Source of the DNA: Halichondria panicea
Taxonomy: Eukaryota; Porifera; Demospongiae; Suberitida; Halichondriidae
Reading direction: 5' to 3'
DNA length: 64,000 nt
Assembly: GCF_963675165.1 (NCBI RefSeq)
Contig: NC_087382.1
Coordinates: 2,046,001-2,110,000, forward strand
The position numbers were made by a program, and so were the translations under genes. Of the stretch, positions 25,728-39,393 are shown piece after piece (positions within the stretch are counted from its first letter, which is position 1; every line of letters starts with the position of its first letter). The notes beneath the pieces were generated by a model. That model was not told where the DNA came from. It saw only the letters and a program-made list of their open reading frames with translations, and did not search any database.

Positions 25728-28700
25728 TACCAGTATACTAGTATGGGTCAAGTGGTATTAGAATTTTAGTAATTAATTACTTGTTGACACCTTGTTTTAT
25801 CATAATCATATACCTAAATGATCAGCTAGAATGCATGAAAATGTGTGTTCACTCATGTTAATAGGCTCAGCATGAAATTATATTGCATTGCTAGAGTTAG
25901 TGTATAGTCTACATACATAATGCACCATCAGTGCCCACTGTAGTTATCATATCTCTCAAACCCATGGCAGTCCCAGAACCAAAATTTTACCGCAAGAAGA
26001 ATACCTAACAAACATTTTGTCAAAGTAAAAAAAAATCGAAGGATCCCCATTACTACAAAAGTAAACCACAATATAGCGGACAATGACCTTTCCCCTCAAG
26101 TTAATTAAATACCTATTTTCACATATCATCTTAGAGGGTATTAAAATGCTCTAAGGTAGTATATTTATATTGACTTAAAAGCAACCTGTTCCAAAGATAT
26201 GGCACAGTTTGTAACAGAAGGTAGATAAAATTTTGCACGAAAGTCACAACTTTGGCACCTTGTATCTCAGAAGCCATGCAATAAGTGACCCCAAAAATTC
26301 TTGTGGTTCAATAACTTTATGCGAATGTACTGAGTTTTGTAATAATTTGAGGGGGGGGCGTGCATTTTGTGTGTTGATCTCACTTGGAATGACCCCAATG
26401 TATAGGCAAGTTCAAGAACTTTTAAGAGATGCACACAGAAGCTCCTCCGGCCATGTACAATGCATGTTCTAGGTAACCCTGCTTCCCAGAAAACGGAAAG
26501 TTCGTGGTTAAGTTTTACATCATAAGGATCTACATACACTGCATGTGTGTGAGGCTGTGTTTGATTTTTGAAATGGCGCATTTTTCCACATGCAACCATG
26601 CTCATAATTATATAGCCACTCTTGGATATTAGAAAACAAAATGAATTAATGAAACAGCAGATCACTGAAAGTACGAGTGCCTCCTCTCATTAGTATTGGC
26701 TCGATACATAATTATGAGAGGCCCAACATAATCATACTGGAACATAGCGCCGGCTTTGTACCCACATGCAGTAGTATATACAGTGTTGATAAGTGCCATT
26801 AATTTTAACTCGATTAAAATTCCTGAAACTACCACATATTGACTTGTAGTACCTCACTCTACAAGTCATTCTAGCAAAACTAGCAATCCTCTCGGTAACT
26901 TGGCTGTAACCACAGTAAAGATAAATGATGAATATCATTAAGCATGCTCATACAGTAAGCAGTAGTTGCAAGTTGCACTGTAGTCTCGCACCAGCCACGA
27001 TTCAGTAAAAATAGGTCGGACCTATAGCGTTCCAATACAGAGTTGGTGCCAAGACTAGTTTCACTGTACACTATACTTTCAGCAGAGCCTCAGACAACAG
27101 CTCAATATGACAATGAAACTCGTGGAGCCGGAATGGTGTATTCTTCTTAATTGACATTGCCCCAGTTCTTACGAACATGAGTTTTGCTTTCATATGCTCT
27201 ATTGCTTGAAGAGAAGAGGCCATGCAACTACAATCTATCGTATTACAAATGTGTGGGGGCGTATTACTGAGAATAATTTATTGCACGTGCACTTTATACT
27301 CTGACTTACTAGCCTCGTTTTTACTCTATTCCCTTGGCTAAATATAGCATATCCTGCTGACTCATCAATAATAATTATGACACATAGTTGCATGCCCTCT
27401 TCTCTTTTAATATAATTATGCCCTTGATGTAACTGACAATGTGGCTGGTTCATTGCATGTAATAATTAAACTCAGTTAACAATTTTTGCTACGGACTCTT
27501 CTGAAAAGGCTGGCAAAAGTAGGCATAACGCAAAACATTCTAGTAATATATACGGTAGTACATTGTGGTTTCATAGCTTGTGTTCAGTGTTGCAAAGGTG
27601 TTTAAAAACTACTGTAGCTAGTCTCTATCATATTATAGTAAAGTTGTGCTATAGTTCTGCACAGAGGCTGTTAGAATGGGCTTCCTTTCTTGAGTGTCAT
27701 AGTTTCCCTTGAGAGCAGCTCTCTCCAAGCAAGCACATGTGGAGCCAGTCTGGTAAAATTTGTTACTGGTCGCACCCGCTTCAGTTACAACAAACTCACT
27801 CAAAGCCAAACACTGCATGCAGCGCAAGTAGACACTTTTACCTCAATTGTATTACAAGGTTATGGAACTCGATGCCCCGTGACCATGCATGGATATCAAC
27901 ACTACTAACTCTAATAATGAATACCATCTATCACCACTTCTGGGAGAACTTTAAACAAAACTTTAACTCATAACAACCCATGTACTAATGTGCCCATGCA
28001 ACAGATGTTCATAGCTCCATATGTAATTATAGTTAAATGTATTATATCTAGCTGTGTTGCACAATGTGGCACAGTCTGTCAGCCAGCCTTTGTCCAAACA
28101 TTACTTTGTTTTTATATCACAATTACATTACAGGCTAATAATAATATATCACGAAATCGTAGATCTAAATCTAGACTAGCATACTTACCTATATAGAATA
28201 CTGTACTTTTTAATTCCAGACCAATAGACACAAGGACACAGTGCACAGATTGATATAGCAGTATATAGCCAGAGACTGAGTATAGAGCCTATAAGAAAGC
28301 TGTATCTAGTGTTATACTGTATGGTCAGATAATTGTGAACAGAATTGTTCCTGTACATGTATATAGAAAATGTTGGATATTACCAAAAATCCCTAACTAC
28401 TATAAGAAAACATCACCATGTCGTAATAATGTTTCTTATACTGAAACACTTGTATATAGTACACATGCACCAGCAAATCAAACAGAAGAGCTATGAATAC
28501 AGTATCTATTAGCCCATAACCATGACATTGTATACACCCTCAAAGGATGGGCAGACAGATGATGGGATTCTATTATAAGTGTGAAACCATACCCGTGTGC
28601 ACGAGGGTAGCTATATAGGAGTATGGCCACGAGGTTGCAAATAAAACTCTGCAATATTTCATGAAAACGGGAGAGATGGATATCCTATATATATACTCTG

Positions 28701-28760
28701 GTCAGTAAGACAGTCCTCACAATTTTCATTATTTTGTTTCAACCCCGGCCTCCCCCTCCA
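25728..28760. other. Unit 2 spacer, diverged flank and transposon remains
   Basis: AT-rich spacer. Short stretches resemble the recurring flank: near 26480-26520 compared with 17745-17770, and 26750-26790 compared with 17990-18050. Apart from the LINE-like remnant at 27690-27975, I see no coding sequence. Confidence 0.5.
27690..27975 (+). pseudogene. Remnant of a non-LTR retrotransposon reverse-transcriptase C-terminus
   Basis: Across one frame change near 27830 the translation shows a sequence with TRFSYNKLTQSQT, then NCITRLWNSMPRD and HFWENFKQNFN. The RLWNSMP-like motif is typical of the tail of LINE ORF2 proteins. There are no catalytic domains and it is clearly decayed. Confidence 0.5.
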
Positions 28761-28794
28761 CTCAGACTCACACCGACACACACACACACACACA

Positions 28795-28834
<40 letters not shown>

Positions 28835-28876
28835 CACACTCACACTCACACACACACACACACACACACACCACAG

Positions 28877-29050
28877 AACACACGACTGGTTCTGGCCACC
28901 ATTGACGAGTGCTGGAGCTCCTCTCCCTCACAAAGACCAACCACACAACAACTCAAGGAGACATTGCAAATCGCTATTATACCAGCTATTATAAATGGCA
29001 AGTATCAGTTGACAAGAATGGACAAACAGTGTATTAAGCAAATAACATAA
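28877..29050 (+). pseudogene. Duplicated terminal kinase exon, copy 3 (frameshifted)
   Basis: Matches the receptor exon through SQRPTTQQLKETLQ. Small indels then shift the frame, so the family tail (VSVDKNGQTVYKQM) is replaced and the frame ends at TAA 29048-29050. Confidence 0.8.
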
Positions 29051-29815
29051 TAACATAAGAGGTGCTGCAAAGTCTTTTTGTGTCAGAATCATTGTCCTCG
29101 CATCAACATTATATTATTTCACTCACATTTTACTGAACTATAATTATACAAGTGGACAAAATGGGGGAAGTACTGTAGGGCTGGCTGAGCCGCTCAAACA
29201 TCAGAAAGGACGTAAACAAGATGGGTTGGTGTTATAGTTATTGTAATAATATTAGGTTCCCCGTGAAGTGACCAGTAACTTGGTCAACAGTAGTATATAC
29301 CGTACGATGCTGTTCCATTGGGCAAACTAATCCCCTTGTTCAAATTCAGATAGTAATTTAAAGTTCGTGCACTGAGCAGTGTGCGACAGCTCAAGATAAT
29401 GATTAATAAATTTGATTCTATCATTAAACCATAGATCAACTAACAGTATGCACAATAACATAGACTGTAAAGACTAAGTACAACAAAGACAGTGGAGCAG
29501 AGGCTGCCATACACAAAGCTAAGGGCGCCGCTAGAGCACAAAGCAATAAAGAGAACTATACAAAAGTAGTAATAGTATCACACAGGACTTAAATTGTTTA
29601 CAGTGCAACGCAGGAGTACAGGAAATGACTGACGAAGTGGTACTAGCTATATACTAGCAAAGTCGTTACAAGTAAATTTAAACTGAATCTAGTCCACAAA
29701 AGTCAATGAATATAATTGTGCATGCATGCAATGAGGAGGGCTCACAAAAACCAGAAAACGGAAACAAGCTATAAAATTATACAAACAGTATTTAATTGAG
29801 ATATACCATCATTCG

Positions 29816-32800
29816 TTAAATGTTACTCTTTACGACATCGATGACAGTGTGCGTGACTTTGGGTGCATTGTCTTGAGGAGGGGGAGGGGCTGGTCTGTAG
29901 TCCTCCGTGGTGAGGGGGGTTAGTACGTCCAGGGCAGGCTCTCTCAGCTGGTCCGGCGAATGATCAGGGTCAGATTCTTCCATGGCTCCATCAGTGTATC
30001 TGTCCGCGTTTGTCCAGGTTTCGTTCTCCATTTCGTACTTTTTCAGTTTGCGAACTCGTGGAATCATTTTTCTCAGTTTGAGTGCATTTTGCAGAACAGG
30101 AACTGTTTTCAAAATGTACTCATAACAATGGTAGCAGACTATCACCACAAACAAAATAAAAGCCACTGCCATTGAAATGTTTGATATTATGACTTGACTC
30201 TCATTGATGTTTCCTATATAGAGGGTTCCATACGCTAGAATTGCAAGATTGAGGAAAAAGAGTGTTTCCAGTAAATCATTGAATTGTATTTTGTACACTG
30301 GATAATTCTGCGATTTGAAAATATTAAGTCCAACAGTTATAGATCCAGCTGATAGTACAGGGAGAGAAGTGTCCAAGGCCAAGGCTGTTATTAGATTATG
30401 AGCGATCAAAGAAAATAGGAGTAGTCCCACCCAGTAGCGATGCTTGGGAGTGAATGGAGCATGGTATGCATCCATGAAGCCATTGTAGTATGTGTTCTTA
30501 GTCCATTTCATGAGCTTCCATTTTGAACAGCGAGGAAGCCATTGTCCAAACAAGAGCACTACAGTGAACAATATACCAGAAATGAGGATTATGGCGGCAA
30601 AAACAAACCGAGGGATGTGACCGGGAGTGAAATATTGCACATTGCCGTCATACATCCAAACTATATCACTTGAATTGTTGGGAAAATCCAATACCTTGGT
30701 TGCACCCTCGGAATAATCCAAGACCCTGTATTGCAGTGCAGCAATGATAAACCATAAGAGTTTGGAATAAGAGAGTAGGACGAGTGTGCCTAGGGCAGCA
30801 ACTGGGTTCCTGTTGGAGAGGAGCTTTGCAAATGAGTCAGAGTACTTGCTTAAAATGATTATTAAGAACATCAGAAGAAACAGGTAAGCAGGAAAGACCA
30901 TTTGAAGGAGCACTTTTGCTTGAGAGTTCAATCTATCGTAAAAGCATGTCTCAATACCTAAGTCAAGATTCACCCACGATATAAAAACTGTCAAAGGGTT
31001 ATGAAAAGGTATGAAAATCGACTGATTTGCAGCTAATACATTAGTGTAGAAGATCAGCCCATGGATAGTGCCTGTTGCTACGGTAATGTTGAAAACGAGA
31101 ATGAATGCGACTAGTACTATGCCTGCCAGGGCAAACGGGAGTAGCAGGAGAAGGTAAGTGTTTGAGCAGAGTTCACATCGTGAAGTACCTAACACAAGAC
31201 TCAGTTCTGGTTCACATTCTCCACACAAGACACCACTTCGATTGTAGGCACACTGTTCGTCAGGGTTGCTTAGACTGATGTTGACTGGTTTTAGTACACA
31301 ATAGTCAAATGTACAGTTACTAACAACATACCCACTTCCGTTAGTGGTATTAGTCACTCCTATCCATATGTTGTTATTGCTTTCCAATTTTATGGTCCCA
31401 TTATCCTCAGAACAGTTTGTTATTTGATATTCTTGTTGCAAGACTGGATCACAGTCACACTTGCACTCAATTGAGGACATGATTGGCTTGAGTCCAATAG
31501 GGCATTCACACTTTAGAAAAGATATGTTTAGAATTTGTCTTGAAATTCCCAAATTGTTGCATGGACCATCAGCATAGAGTTCCACTTGAGCAGAGCTGTC
31601 TTGTGAGAATACATTGTACTCTAATTCTGTGCACTGATTGCCAACTTCTTGTTGTGCTTGTCCTTCTTTGAGACGATCAACTCTACTGCTCTCAGTTATA
31701 ACAGAACTGTGAATTTTGGCATTATTCATTGGATTTCCAGCTTGGTCTACAGCCATAATACTGATTGTGAATGCTTGTCCTTTTCTAACAGAAATAGCCT
31801 GCTTGGTGGTGTTACACAACTTCACTCTGACAGCCTTTGAAGCTATCCATGAATAATGCACAGTATTGTTCAAGTACTCAAATCCATTGTCTGATGAAGA
31901 GAGTTCGGCTGATACATCCACCGTACACCTGTCCAAAAGACCTCCGTAAATATCTGCTCCTGACTGGGTAGCTGTGTTGTTTGTCAGAAAAGTGTTGCGA
32001 TTATTGATTGCACTGTTCAAACATTTAACTTCTTCATTAAATCCAGTCATTAATAAAGAAAAGAAAGCTTGGATCAAAGGTATCACATCCTTAATAGAAT
32101 TGTTATCAAAACCATAGAGATCTAGAGTTTGAATGAAGCACTCTGTTTGTGGCAGATCTCCTGCAGTAGTTACATCCTCTCCTCTACATACACCGCTCTC
32201 AGTACTGTCTGCCACAAATATCCCCCCTCCATATTGAGCCGTGTTACTGTAGATTTCCAGTATGACCAGCGTTTTACCAAGCTCTAGCTCCACGTCCTGT
32301 TTCAGAATATATATCTTAGAACTTTGTCGTAAATAAATTCCACCTCCGCTATTGTTTGCTGAGTTTGACTTGATGTGGACGTGAGCGTGAGAAAAGGCCT
32401 TAATATTTGAAGCGACTGCATAAATACCTCCTCTATTTTGAGCATCATTTCGATCTATAATACTCACAAATAGTACAGGTTCCATGTCACTACATGTACA
32501 CAGGACAAACTGATGATTAAATATACAACCAGTAGTAACCTTCGAATCAAATATTCGATTTCGCTTGAGTATGCATAAATCCCACCACCATTTTGTGCTT
32601 TGTTATGAGATATCTCTATTGGATAGTGAATAGAGAGTGTACTCTCTCTCAGAAACACACCTCCTCCAAAGGTAGCAGTATTGTTAGAAATGACCACTCC
32701 TTCTGCATTGATATAGATTTGACTCTGGACTGCTCTGATGGCTCCACCCTGCACACCACGATTGTTACTGAGAGTTGTGGGTCCATTGAACTCCACTCGA

Positions 32801-34154
32801 CTGCTTAGAGCATACACAGGGTTTATATTATTGCTAACGGTGTTAACTCCTATAAATGACAAGTTAGAATGCACTGCGTAAATGATATTTTCACCCTCTA
32901 AATTGTCAAATATGCTTGTATTAGTAATTATCAAAGTTGAGATAACAACCGCAATCACTCCATCTTGTTTGGTGGCTCTGTTGTTGGTGAGCACAGAGTC
33001 GGAAATGATAACAGGCACATCAGCAACAGAAATTACTCCACCAAAATCAGCACTGTTATTTTTAATCATGACTTTGGAGATTGATATAGTTCCAGTCAAT
33101 GCCAAAATCGCTCCACCAGCGCTAGTTCCTCCATTACCAACTACAGCTTCATTGTCCGTTATATTACAGCTCATGATAGATGCATTAACTCTGAAAAGTG
33201 CATCGCTCCACCAGAGGCTGCCTTGTTGTTTGTTAGCTCGCTATCAGATATGAGTAACTCTCCACTCAAAATCGAAATCGCTCCACCTGCTTTTTCAGCA
33301 CTGTTGTACGCTAGCTCACTGTCGGAGATTGAGACACTCCCAAACCAGATATTAATTGCTCCACCAACAATAGCACTATTGTTCAGTAGCGCACAGTTGG
33401 AAATGAACAAATTACTTTTGTAGGTGATAGATCTAATTGCTTTAGCGATATTATTTGTAAAGTTGCTCCAACTGATAGTCACACTTGCAGAGACCACAAA
33501 CACTGCTCCCCCCATTGTAGCAGTATTAGAATTGAACCTTGAATCATTAATAACAGTTTGATTTGAGTGAATGTAAGCTGCACCACCATTGTTACTGAAG
33601 AAGTCACTCTTTTCAATGTACACATTATCAGCTTCAACTATCATCAATGCTCTGTAAGTGCAAGTGTTGTTCACAAAGAGAACTTGTTCAATCGTCACAG
33701 TTACCGTACGAGTGATCCAGAGTGTACAAGCTTCCAACTTTAGCAATTTCAAGTCTACCAAATAGCATTGAGAAATGTTCATGTAGCCTGAACTACTTTC
33801 ATCACCTGCTCCAGTGAAATGCAAACCTTCAATACTCAATGCACTGATATTAGATAACTGCACTCTACCAGAATTGTTCAAACTGATGGTGGCATTTTGG
33901 CCAGCAATAATCACCTCTGTGAAATTACAAATGTAAAGGATTTCACTCAATAAATTATCTCCAGGTAGAAAGCTCAAGGTGAGATTGTCTCCACCAGACA
34001 ACAGGTCTGTTTGAACAAGCTGCTCGAGAGTGAAACAAGTTCCATTTCGATAGTCATTACACGAGTCGGTTGAATCCACTGGCACAATGTGATAGTGCTC
34101 ACTCCTGGTAACAGTAGCTAGGGTCAGTAGCAGCACCAACCAGGTGCAGTGCAT
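29816..34154 (-). pseudogene. Gene C: beta-helix membrane protein paralogue with two frameshifts
   Basis: Three overlapping frame segments cover the whole family length: 33171-34154 (signal peptide and first rungs), 32464-33174 (middle rungs) and 29816-32485 (last rungs, cysteine-rich part, membrane segments, tail). The breaks lie near 33190 (short deletion after GGAM) and 32550 (small insertion). The N-terminus is the same as in D, while the short acidic tail EESDPDHSPDQLREPAL matches A, so the gene is a mosaic. The terminal residues differ (VVKSNI). Two indels in 4.3 kb of otherwise intact coding sequence mean a recent loss, or assembly errors. Confidence 0.8.
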
Positions 34155-36905
34155 GTTCTCTCCGATACTATAAGATTACAAGTATATTTAATTGCAGAAC
34201 TATATAGTACTATTGCTGCTTCTATATTGATATCAAAACTTAAAGCGGGTATATGGAGTAGAATAAGGTATTATGAGACGAAACCAGTTATGAGACAGCT
34301 GCAGGAATGCTTCAGCTATTCCGGCATTTAATTATAGTAATAACACTCCCACTCTATATGTTTCCAAAACAAATTTGGAGTTGGATGCTGTGTTGACAGA
34401 GATACCACAATAGTTTGTTTAAGTCCGAATTTAATTGGAAAAAACATGGGTGCCAAATGTTTTGTAGTAGGTATCTGTTAAAACAAGAGTAACTAATCGC
34501 TACACAGCAAAAATACATATGTTATATGAGATGCATCATCGGAATTTAGTGTTGAAATGACAGAAATTTATGTCATTTCTATATACATGAGATTTCAAAA
34601 GATGCGTTTCATTTATGTTACTGTAAACGAATGTGTTTTTACTGTGTATATTTTATATATAACAAGGCTTCAGATATAATTATGCTGTTAGACTATAGCC
34701 AATTAGCGTTAAAATTAGCAATGGTGTCTCATAATACCTAAACCACTTTGAACACTAAATGCTAGCATTAGTTGCAAACAAAGTACTGTCACTATGTTCT
34801 GTGCTTGCATGCAAAGCCTATTGACCATAGTAGTTAGTGAACAGGCTATTTAGCTCCCTCAAGATTACTGCAAGACAGGTGGTCAGAAACATTTAGATGT
34901 CTCATAATACCCTCTTACACCCTATACTATAGTTGTCTATAGATCTAGACACGTGGAACAAGATAATAGCCACCAGCAATATTTAATTGATAAGGCTCAA
35001 TTACACAAGTTTGCAGTGTTAACTTACCTAATGGATATAAGCTTATAATTTCCTTTTTAGCTTTAATACAAGATCCCAACACAGTCTCACACACACACAC
35101 GTGTGAATACAGCAGTGGAGTAGAGAGGTACAGGACTATATAGACCTATAGGTGTTTTCCACAGGCCATATAAATTGTACTACAGCTAATAGCTGTAAAA
35201 AGATTTCTCAGGCTTCTGCGGATAACATTTCTGCGTTTACTCGTTCATTCGCAGAATTCACAGAATTTTTGGGCCGAATAAATTTCTAGCTATAATTATA
35301 TACGTAGTCATAGATAGTGTAGAAGGAAACGGACCGCGTCCAATTGTTGGCGCAGGAAGTTAATTCACTGCACCGGAAGCTAATAATAGCTCTTCACATC
35401 ACCTTGGGATATATGGGATGGCAGCACAGATTACAGAGCAGACAGACAGCACATGAGACTTGAGAAGAGCTAGAGATAAAGAGCAGTGAAAAATACCAGT
35501 CTACATTTGTATACAGTGCCTGTAACCTAGGGAGTAGAATACAAACATTTGTACTTAAGTGTATCTTGAGTTTGGAACATTTCTAAGAAATGATGCTGAT
35601 ACCATTGTGTAGGTGAATGAATAAGCTACAAACATATTCAAAAATATTTCTCTAAAACATTGTTATAGTGGAAAATCATTTAGGTGAAAACGGGGATGAT
35701 TGTAAAAAAATGTATGTAACATCAATTATCTCTGGAAGTAAAATGTTTCTAGAAAAATTGCTTCTACCAAAAGATAAACAATTTATTAACAATTACATGT
35801 GTAAAAAAATTAGACCTTAGCCGAAAAATTTACTTGAAATCTCTCCCTAAGCGAAAAGGCACCCAAAAACACACATAATGGAGTACGAAACAGCGTGTGT
35901 ACTTATGTAACCGATTTTAATTCATGCATATGTTAGCTCAACTATCCACTGATGTTAATGCCAGAGTTCCAGACCTTAGCCGACAACGGTTGGTGTTAAT
36001 TTGTTGCTGTTGTAAAAGCAACCACATACCCACCACCTTAGGTTGCCATGGAAACATTTTTGGATATGTTGAAGCTCAAGCATTCACCTACACTTTGGTA
36101 TCATCAAAATTTCTTAGAAATGTTTTAAGGTCAAGATATTCACATTTATGTACCAAAATGTGGTATTCTACTCTCTATAGGTTACTTGCACTGTATAGCT
36201 TGCTTGTCCATTTTAATATTGTCCCTTTTAATATTTAATAATACAGAGAAACACTCTACTGAGATTGAGAGAAGCCACTAAGCCTTTGTTTGTGAAGACG
36301 AAGGATTCAAGATATTTAGCAGTGCCAGCATCATGTAACTGCACTGACTTTAGCAACAAAGTTGTATTATAGCTATGAATGGATGATTTACGAGGGAAAT
36401 ACAATTTAATAGCTTGATCACTTTAGCGTATTGTGTATTCACACTGTTATACTCTTAGTATTATAGTTGATTCGATTCATAATTATAATTATGGTTGTTT
36501 GATTACACGTCAAAAAATAATTATGTGCATCAAATAGAAATGTAGTTAAACACTTCGAGAGGGTTCTAGCCGATTCGCTCACTCAGAAAGGCACTTGCGT
36601 CAGGGAGGATGAACAGGTCCCATACCATGTCAATGAATGATTTGACTGCAAAGGGACGAGGGGAGTTTTAGGTTTACAATACACATTGTATATAATTTAT
36701 ATACGTACCTGATTGTGAACTTCAGTCCTTGTGGCATCACTACAGCATCTTAAGCTCCTTACGGCTAGAAACAGATTTTTCCCAGTGTCCCAGTCGTCCA
36801 CTGCAGGTATTCATTCTCCAACCCTATAGTATATATCACCCATGGGTAAGTAAACAAGACGGTAGTAACATAAAGCAGATTTTTCCCAGTGCACGCATGC
36901 ATTAC
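34155..36905. other. 5' flank of gene C and unique spacer
   Basis: 34155-35280 matches 43780-44930 almost base for base. From about 35285 to 36905 the sequence is not shared with the other units. I see no gene in it; the open frames there are short and lack family features. Confidence 0.6.
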
Positions 36906-37588
36906 TGAACTATGATTAGGCTCAATAAGTTTCCCGGGAAACTTCCCCGGGGTAGAAAGCGAAACACGGATTGTTTCTGAGCTCTACATAGACTTCATTC
37001 CGTTGCCAATCCCCTTCTCCTCTATCTATGGTGGAGTTGCATGCCCTCTCTTCTTTTATACACCCTTGGTATCACTGCATGCAGTATAGCTGTCATCAGA
37101 TATTAGGCAAGTCCAACGGCTTTAATTCCTTCGCTTATTATACATGTATGCTTGTGTATTTGCTGTTCCCAGAAAACCCATTTGTTTCTATAATTAGTAT
37201 ATATAGGGTAACCCTGCTTCCTACTCGTACAGTGTCATTCATATTCACTACCATTAACCTCCATTCTATATCCAATAATTATACACAGTCTGATATTAAA
37301 TCATGCATGCATCATTCTTTGCATTTTTCCCAGAACAGGGGAAGTTTGTGGTTACGTTTTACATTGATAGAATTATGCATACACCATGACATTGTGTGTT
37401 TAAGAACATAATTTAATTTGCGACTGAATGATCTTCGGTATTGTGTGTGTGGCCATTATTCCACTGACATGCATTGGTATTGGCTCAACCAGGTAGACAA
37501 TGACCTCATTAGCTACTTTGTTGTTCTCTCCTGCATGTATAATTATGTGCTGTGCATAACAAGTTTTAAAGAAAATATATCTTTAATT

Positions 37589-37929
37589 AGATCATGTTTG
37601 CCATAAATACTGCAATCTGATTGGTTAGAGGAAATGTTCTATCCAATTTAGAAAATCATGTACTTCAATAGAAAATCATGTACTTCAATAGAAAATCCTG
37701 TACTTCACTTAGAAAATCATGTAGCAAAGATTAGATAAGAACATTCAAATCTGATTGGCTAAATACTCATGGTTGCTATGATCTAAAATGCTTAGACACT
37801 GTTTAGGAAGTTTCCACATGATTTAGAAGTCCTCAGGGCTAGTAGAACCCTCACTGCGTTCGGGATACTACAACCAGCCCTTTGGGCTTCTAAATCATGT
37901 AGAAACTTCCTAAACTGTCTAACTATTAT
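37589..37929. mobile_element. ~340-bp insertion present only in unit 3
   Basis: Units 1 and 4 read straight through this site (around 17982-17990 and 53962-53970, TTTAATTAATAGGC). The insertion has four repeats of AGAAAATCATGTACTTCA and a terminal hairpin 37802-37915 with arms TTAGGAAGTTTCCACATGAT / ATCATGTAGAAACTTCCTAA. Its termini resemble the ATCTGATTGGCTA motif also found near 24606. Exact ends are uncertain. Confidence 0.65.
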
Positions 37930-38451
37930 TTAATAGGCACCATGCAGCTTTGTACCCACAATGCATGCATGAAGTAGTATAATTATACAGTTGATAAAAG
38001 CCTATAGTCTACCATGAACATGTTGTAGCCTCATAAGCAGTCACCATCTTTAACTTCCATTCTTGAGTCCAACTGAAAGGTGTCAGCATTTAATGTTGAC
38101 CACCTGATTTGCAATTGGCCACTTCTAAATCTGATCCCATGCATGCAGGCAATATTCTCCCTACTTCCCTATCACTCGGCTCTTAGTCACCACATGCAAG
38201 ACACACGTTGCTATCCAGACAGTGACCACAAGACACACCAGACAGTGACCACAAATTAACACACACTGTATACTGCTGCATGCACAAGTACACAATGTGA
38301 TATGGGATATAGGGTTAAGTGATACCACTTCCTGTTAATTATAATGCAATGTAGAACACACACACCACACACACCACACAGAACACACACACCACACACA
38401 CCACACACACCACACACACTACACAGAACACACACGCCACACACACCACAG

Positions 38452-38628
38452 AACACACGACTGGTTCTGGCCACCATTGATGGGTGCTGGAGCTCCTTTC
38501 CCTCACAAAGACCAACCACACAACAACTCAAGGAGACACTGCAAACATCGCTATTACCAGCCATTAAGCAAGTATCAGTTGACAAGAATGGACAAACAGT
38601 GTATAAGCAAATGACTGCATGCCTATAA
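38452..38628 (+). pseudogene. Duplicated terminal kinase exon, copy 4 (frame open)
   Basis: 58 residues plus TAA. The sequence reads NTRLVLATIDGCWSS, with glycine where the receptor has glutamate, and keeps SQRPTTQQLKETL and the tail ending TACL. One codon (W) is missing relative to copy 2. An acceptor CACAG precedes it. Same alternatives as for copy 2. Confidence 0.75.
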
Positions 38629-39393
38629 TTATACTGTAAACCCTTTATAATCAAAAAGAGGTGCTGCAAATATCTTTTACTGCTTTTTTTTGTGTCAATT
38701 ATTTTTGTCCCCTCATCATTCACTCACATTTCACTGAACTATAATATACTAGTGCACAAATGGGGGGAAGTACTGTGTAGGGTTGACTGAGCCGCTCAAA
38801 CACCAACAAGGTCAACAAGATGGGCTGGTATATTGAATTATTATTATGTATTAATATTTTAGGTTCCCCATGAAGTGGCCAGTAACTTGGTCCACAGTAT
38901 GATGCTGTTCCATTGTTTCCCTTGTTCAAATTCAGATAAGTTGGTAAGAGTTCGTGCACTGGCGTGCGACAGCGGTTCAAGATAATGATTGATTCAACCA
39001 TGCATAGATCAACTAGATCAACTAACATATGCACAAAACAATAACATAGACTGTAAATACTAACTACAACAAAGACAGTGGAGCAGAGGCTCCCATAAAA
39101 TTACACAGAGGGCGCTGCTAGGAGCAGGCCCTGGCTATACTAGAGCACAAGCAATAAAGAGAAGTATATAAAAGAAGTAATAGTATCAGCCAGGAACCCA
39201 TGCATGTGCAAACAGTACACACATGCAGGAGTACAGGAAATGACTAATGAAGTGATTAACTAGCTACTAGCAAAGTCATTACAAACTGAATCTACATAGT
39301 CCACAACAAATCGATGAATATAATTGTGCATGCATGCAGGCTCACAATAAACAATGAAAACAAGCTATAACAGTAATTTTTTGTTTATACTGT

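Larger units (their letters stand above)
18480..28760. repeat. Segmental duplication unit 2
   Basis: The unit contains the exon copy 18762-18941, broken gene B, and a spacer that holds a TA-type foldback and diverged versions of the recurring block (for example around 26470-26600 and 26750-26810). This is the most diverged unit. Confidence 0.75.
28760..38350. repeat. Segmental duplication unit 3
   Basis: The unit contains the exon copy 28877-29050, broken gene C, a 5' flank nearly identical to that of unit 4 (34155-35280), 1.6 kb of unique sequence (35285-36905) and the recurring block 36906-38345. Confidence 0.82.

Noticed and set aside
35924..36238. 104-codon plus-strand frame in the unit 3 spacer
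   Set aside because: No recognisable motif, no splice context, and no copy in the other units.
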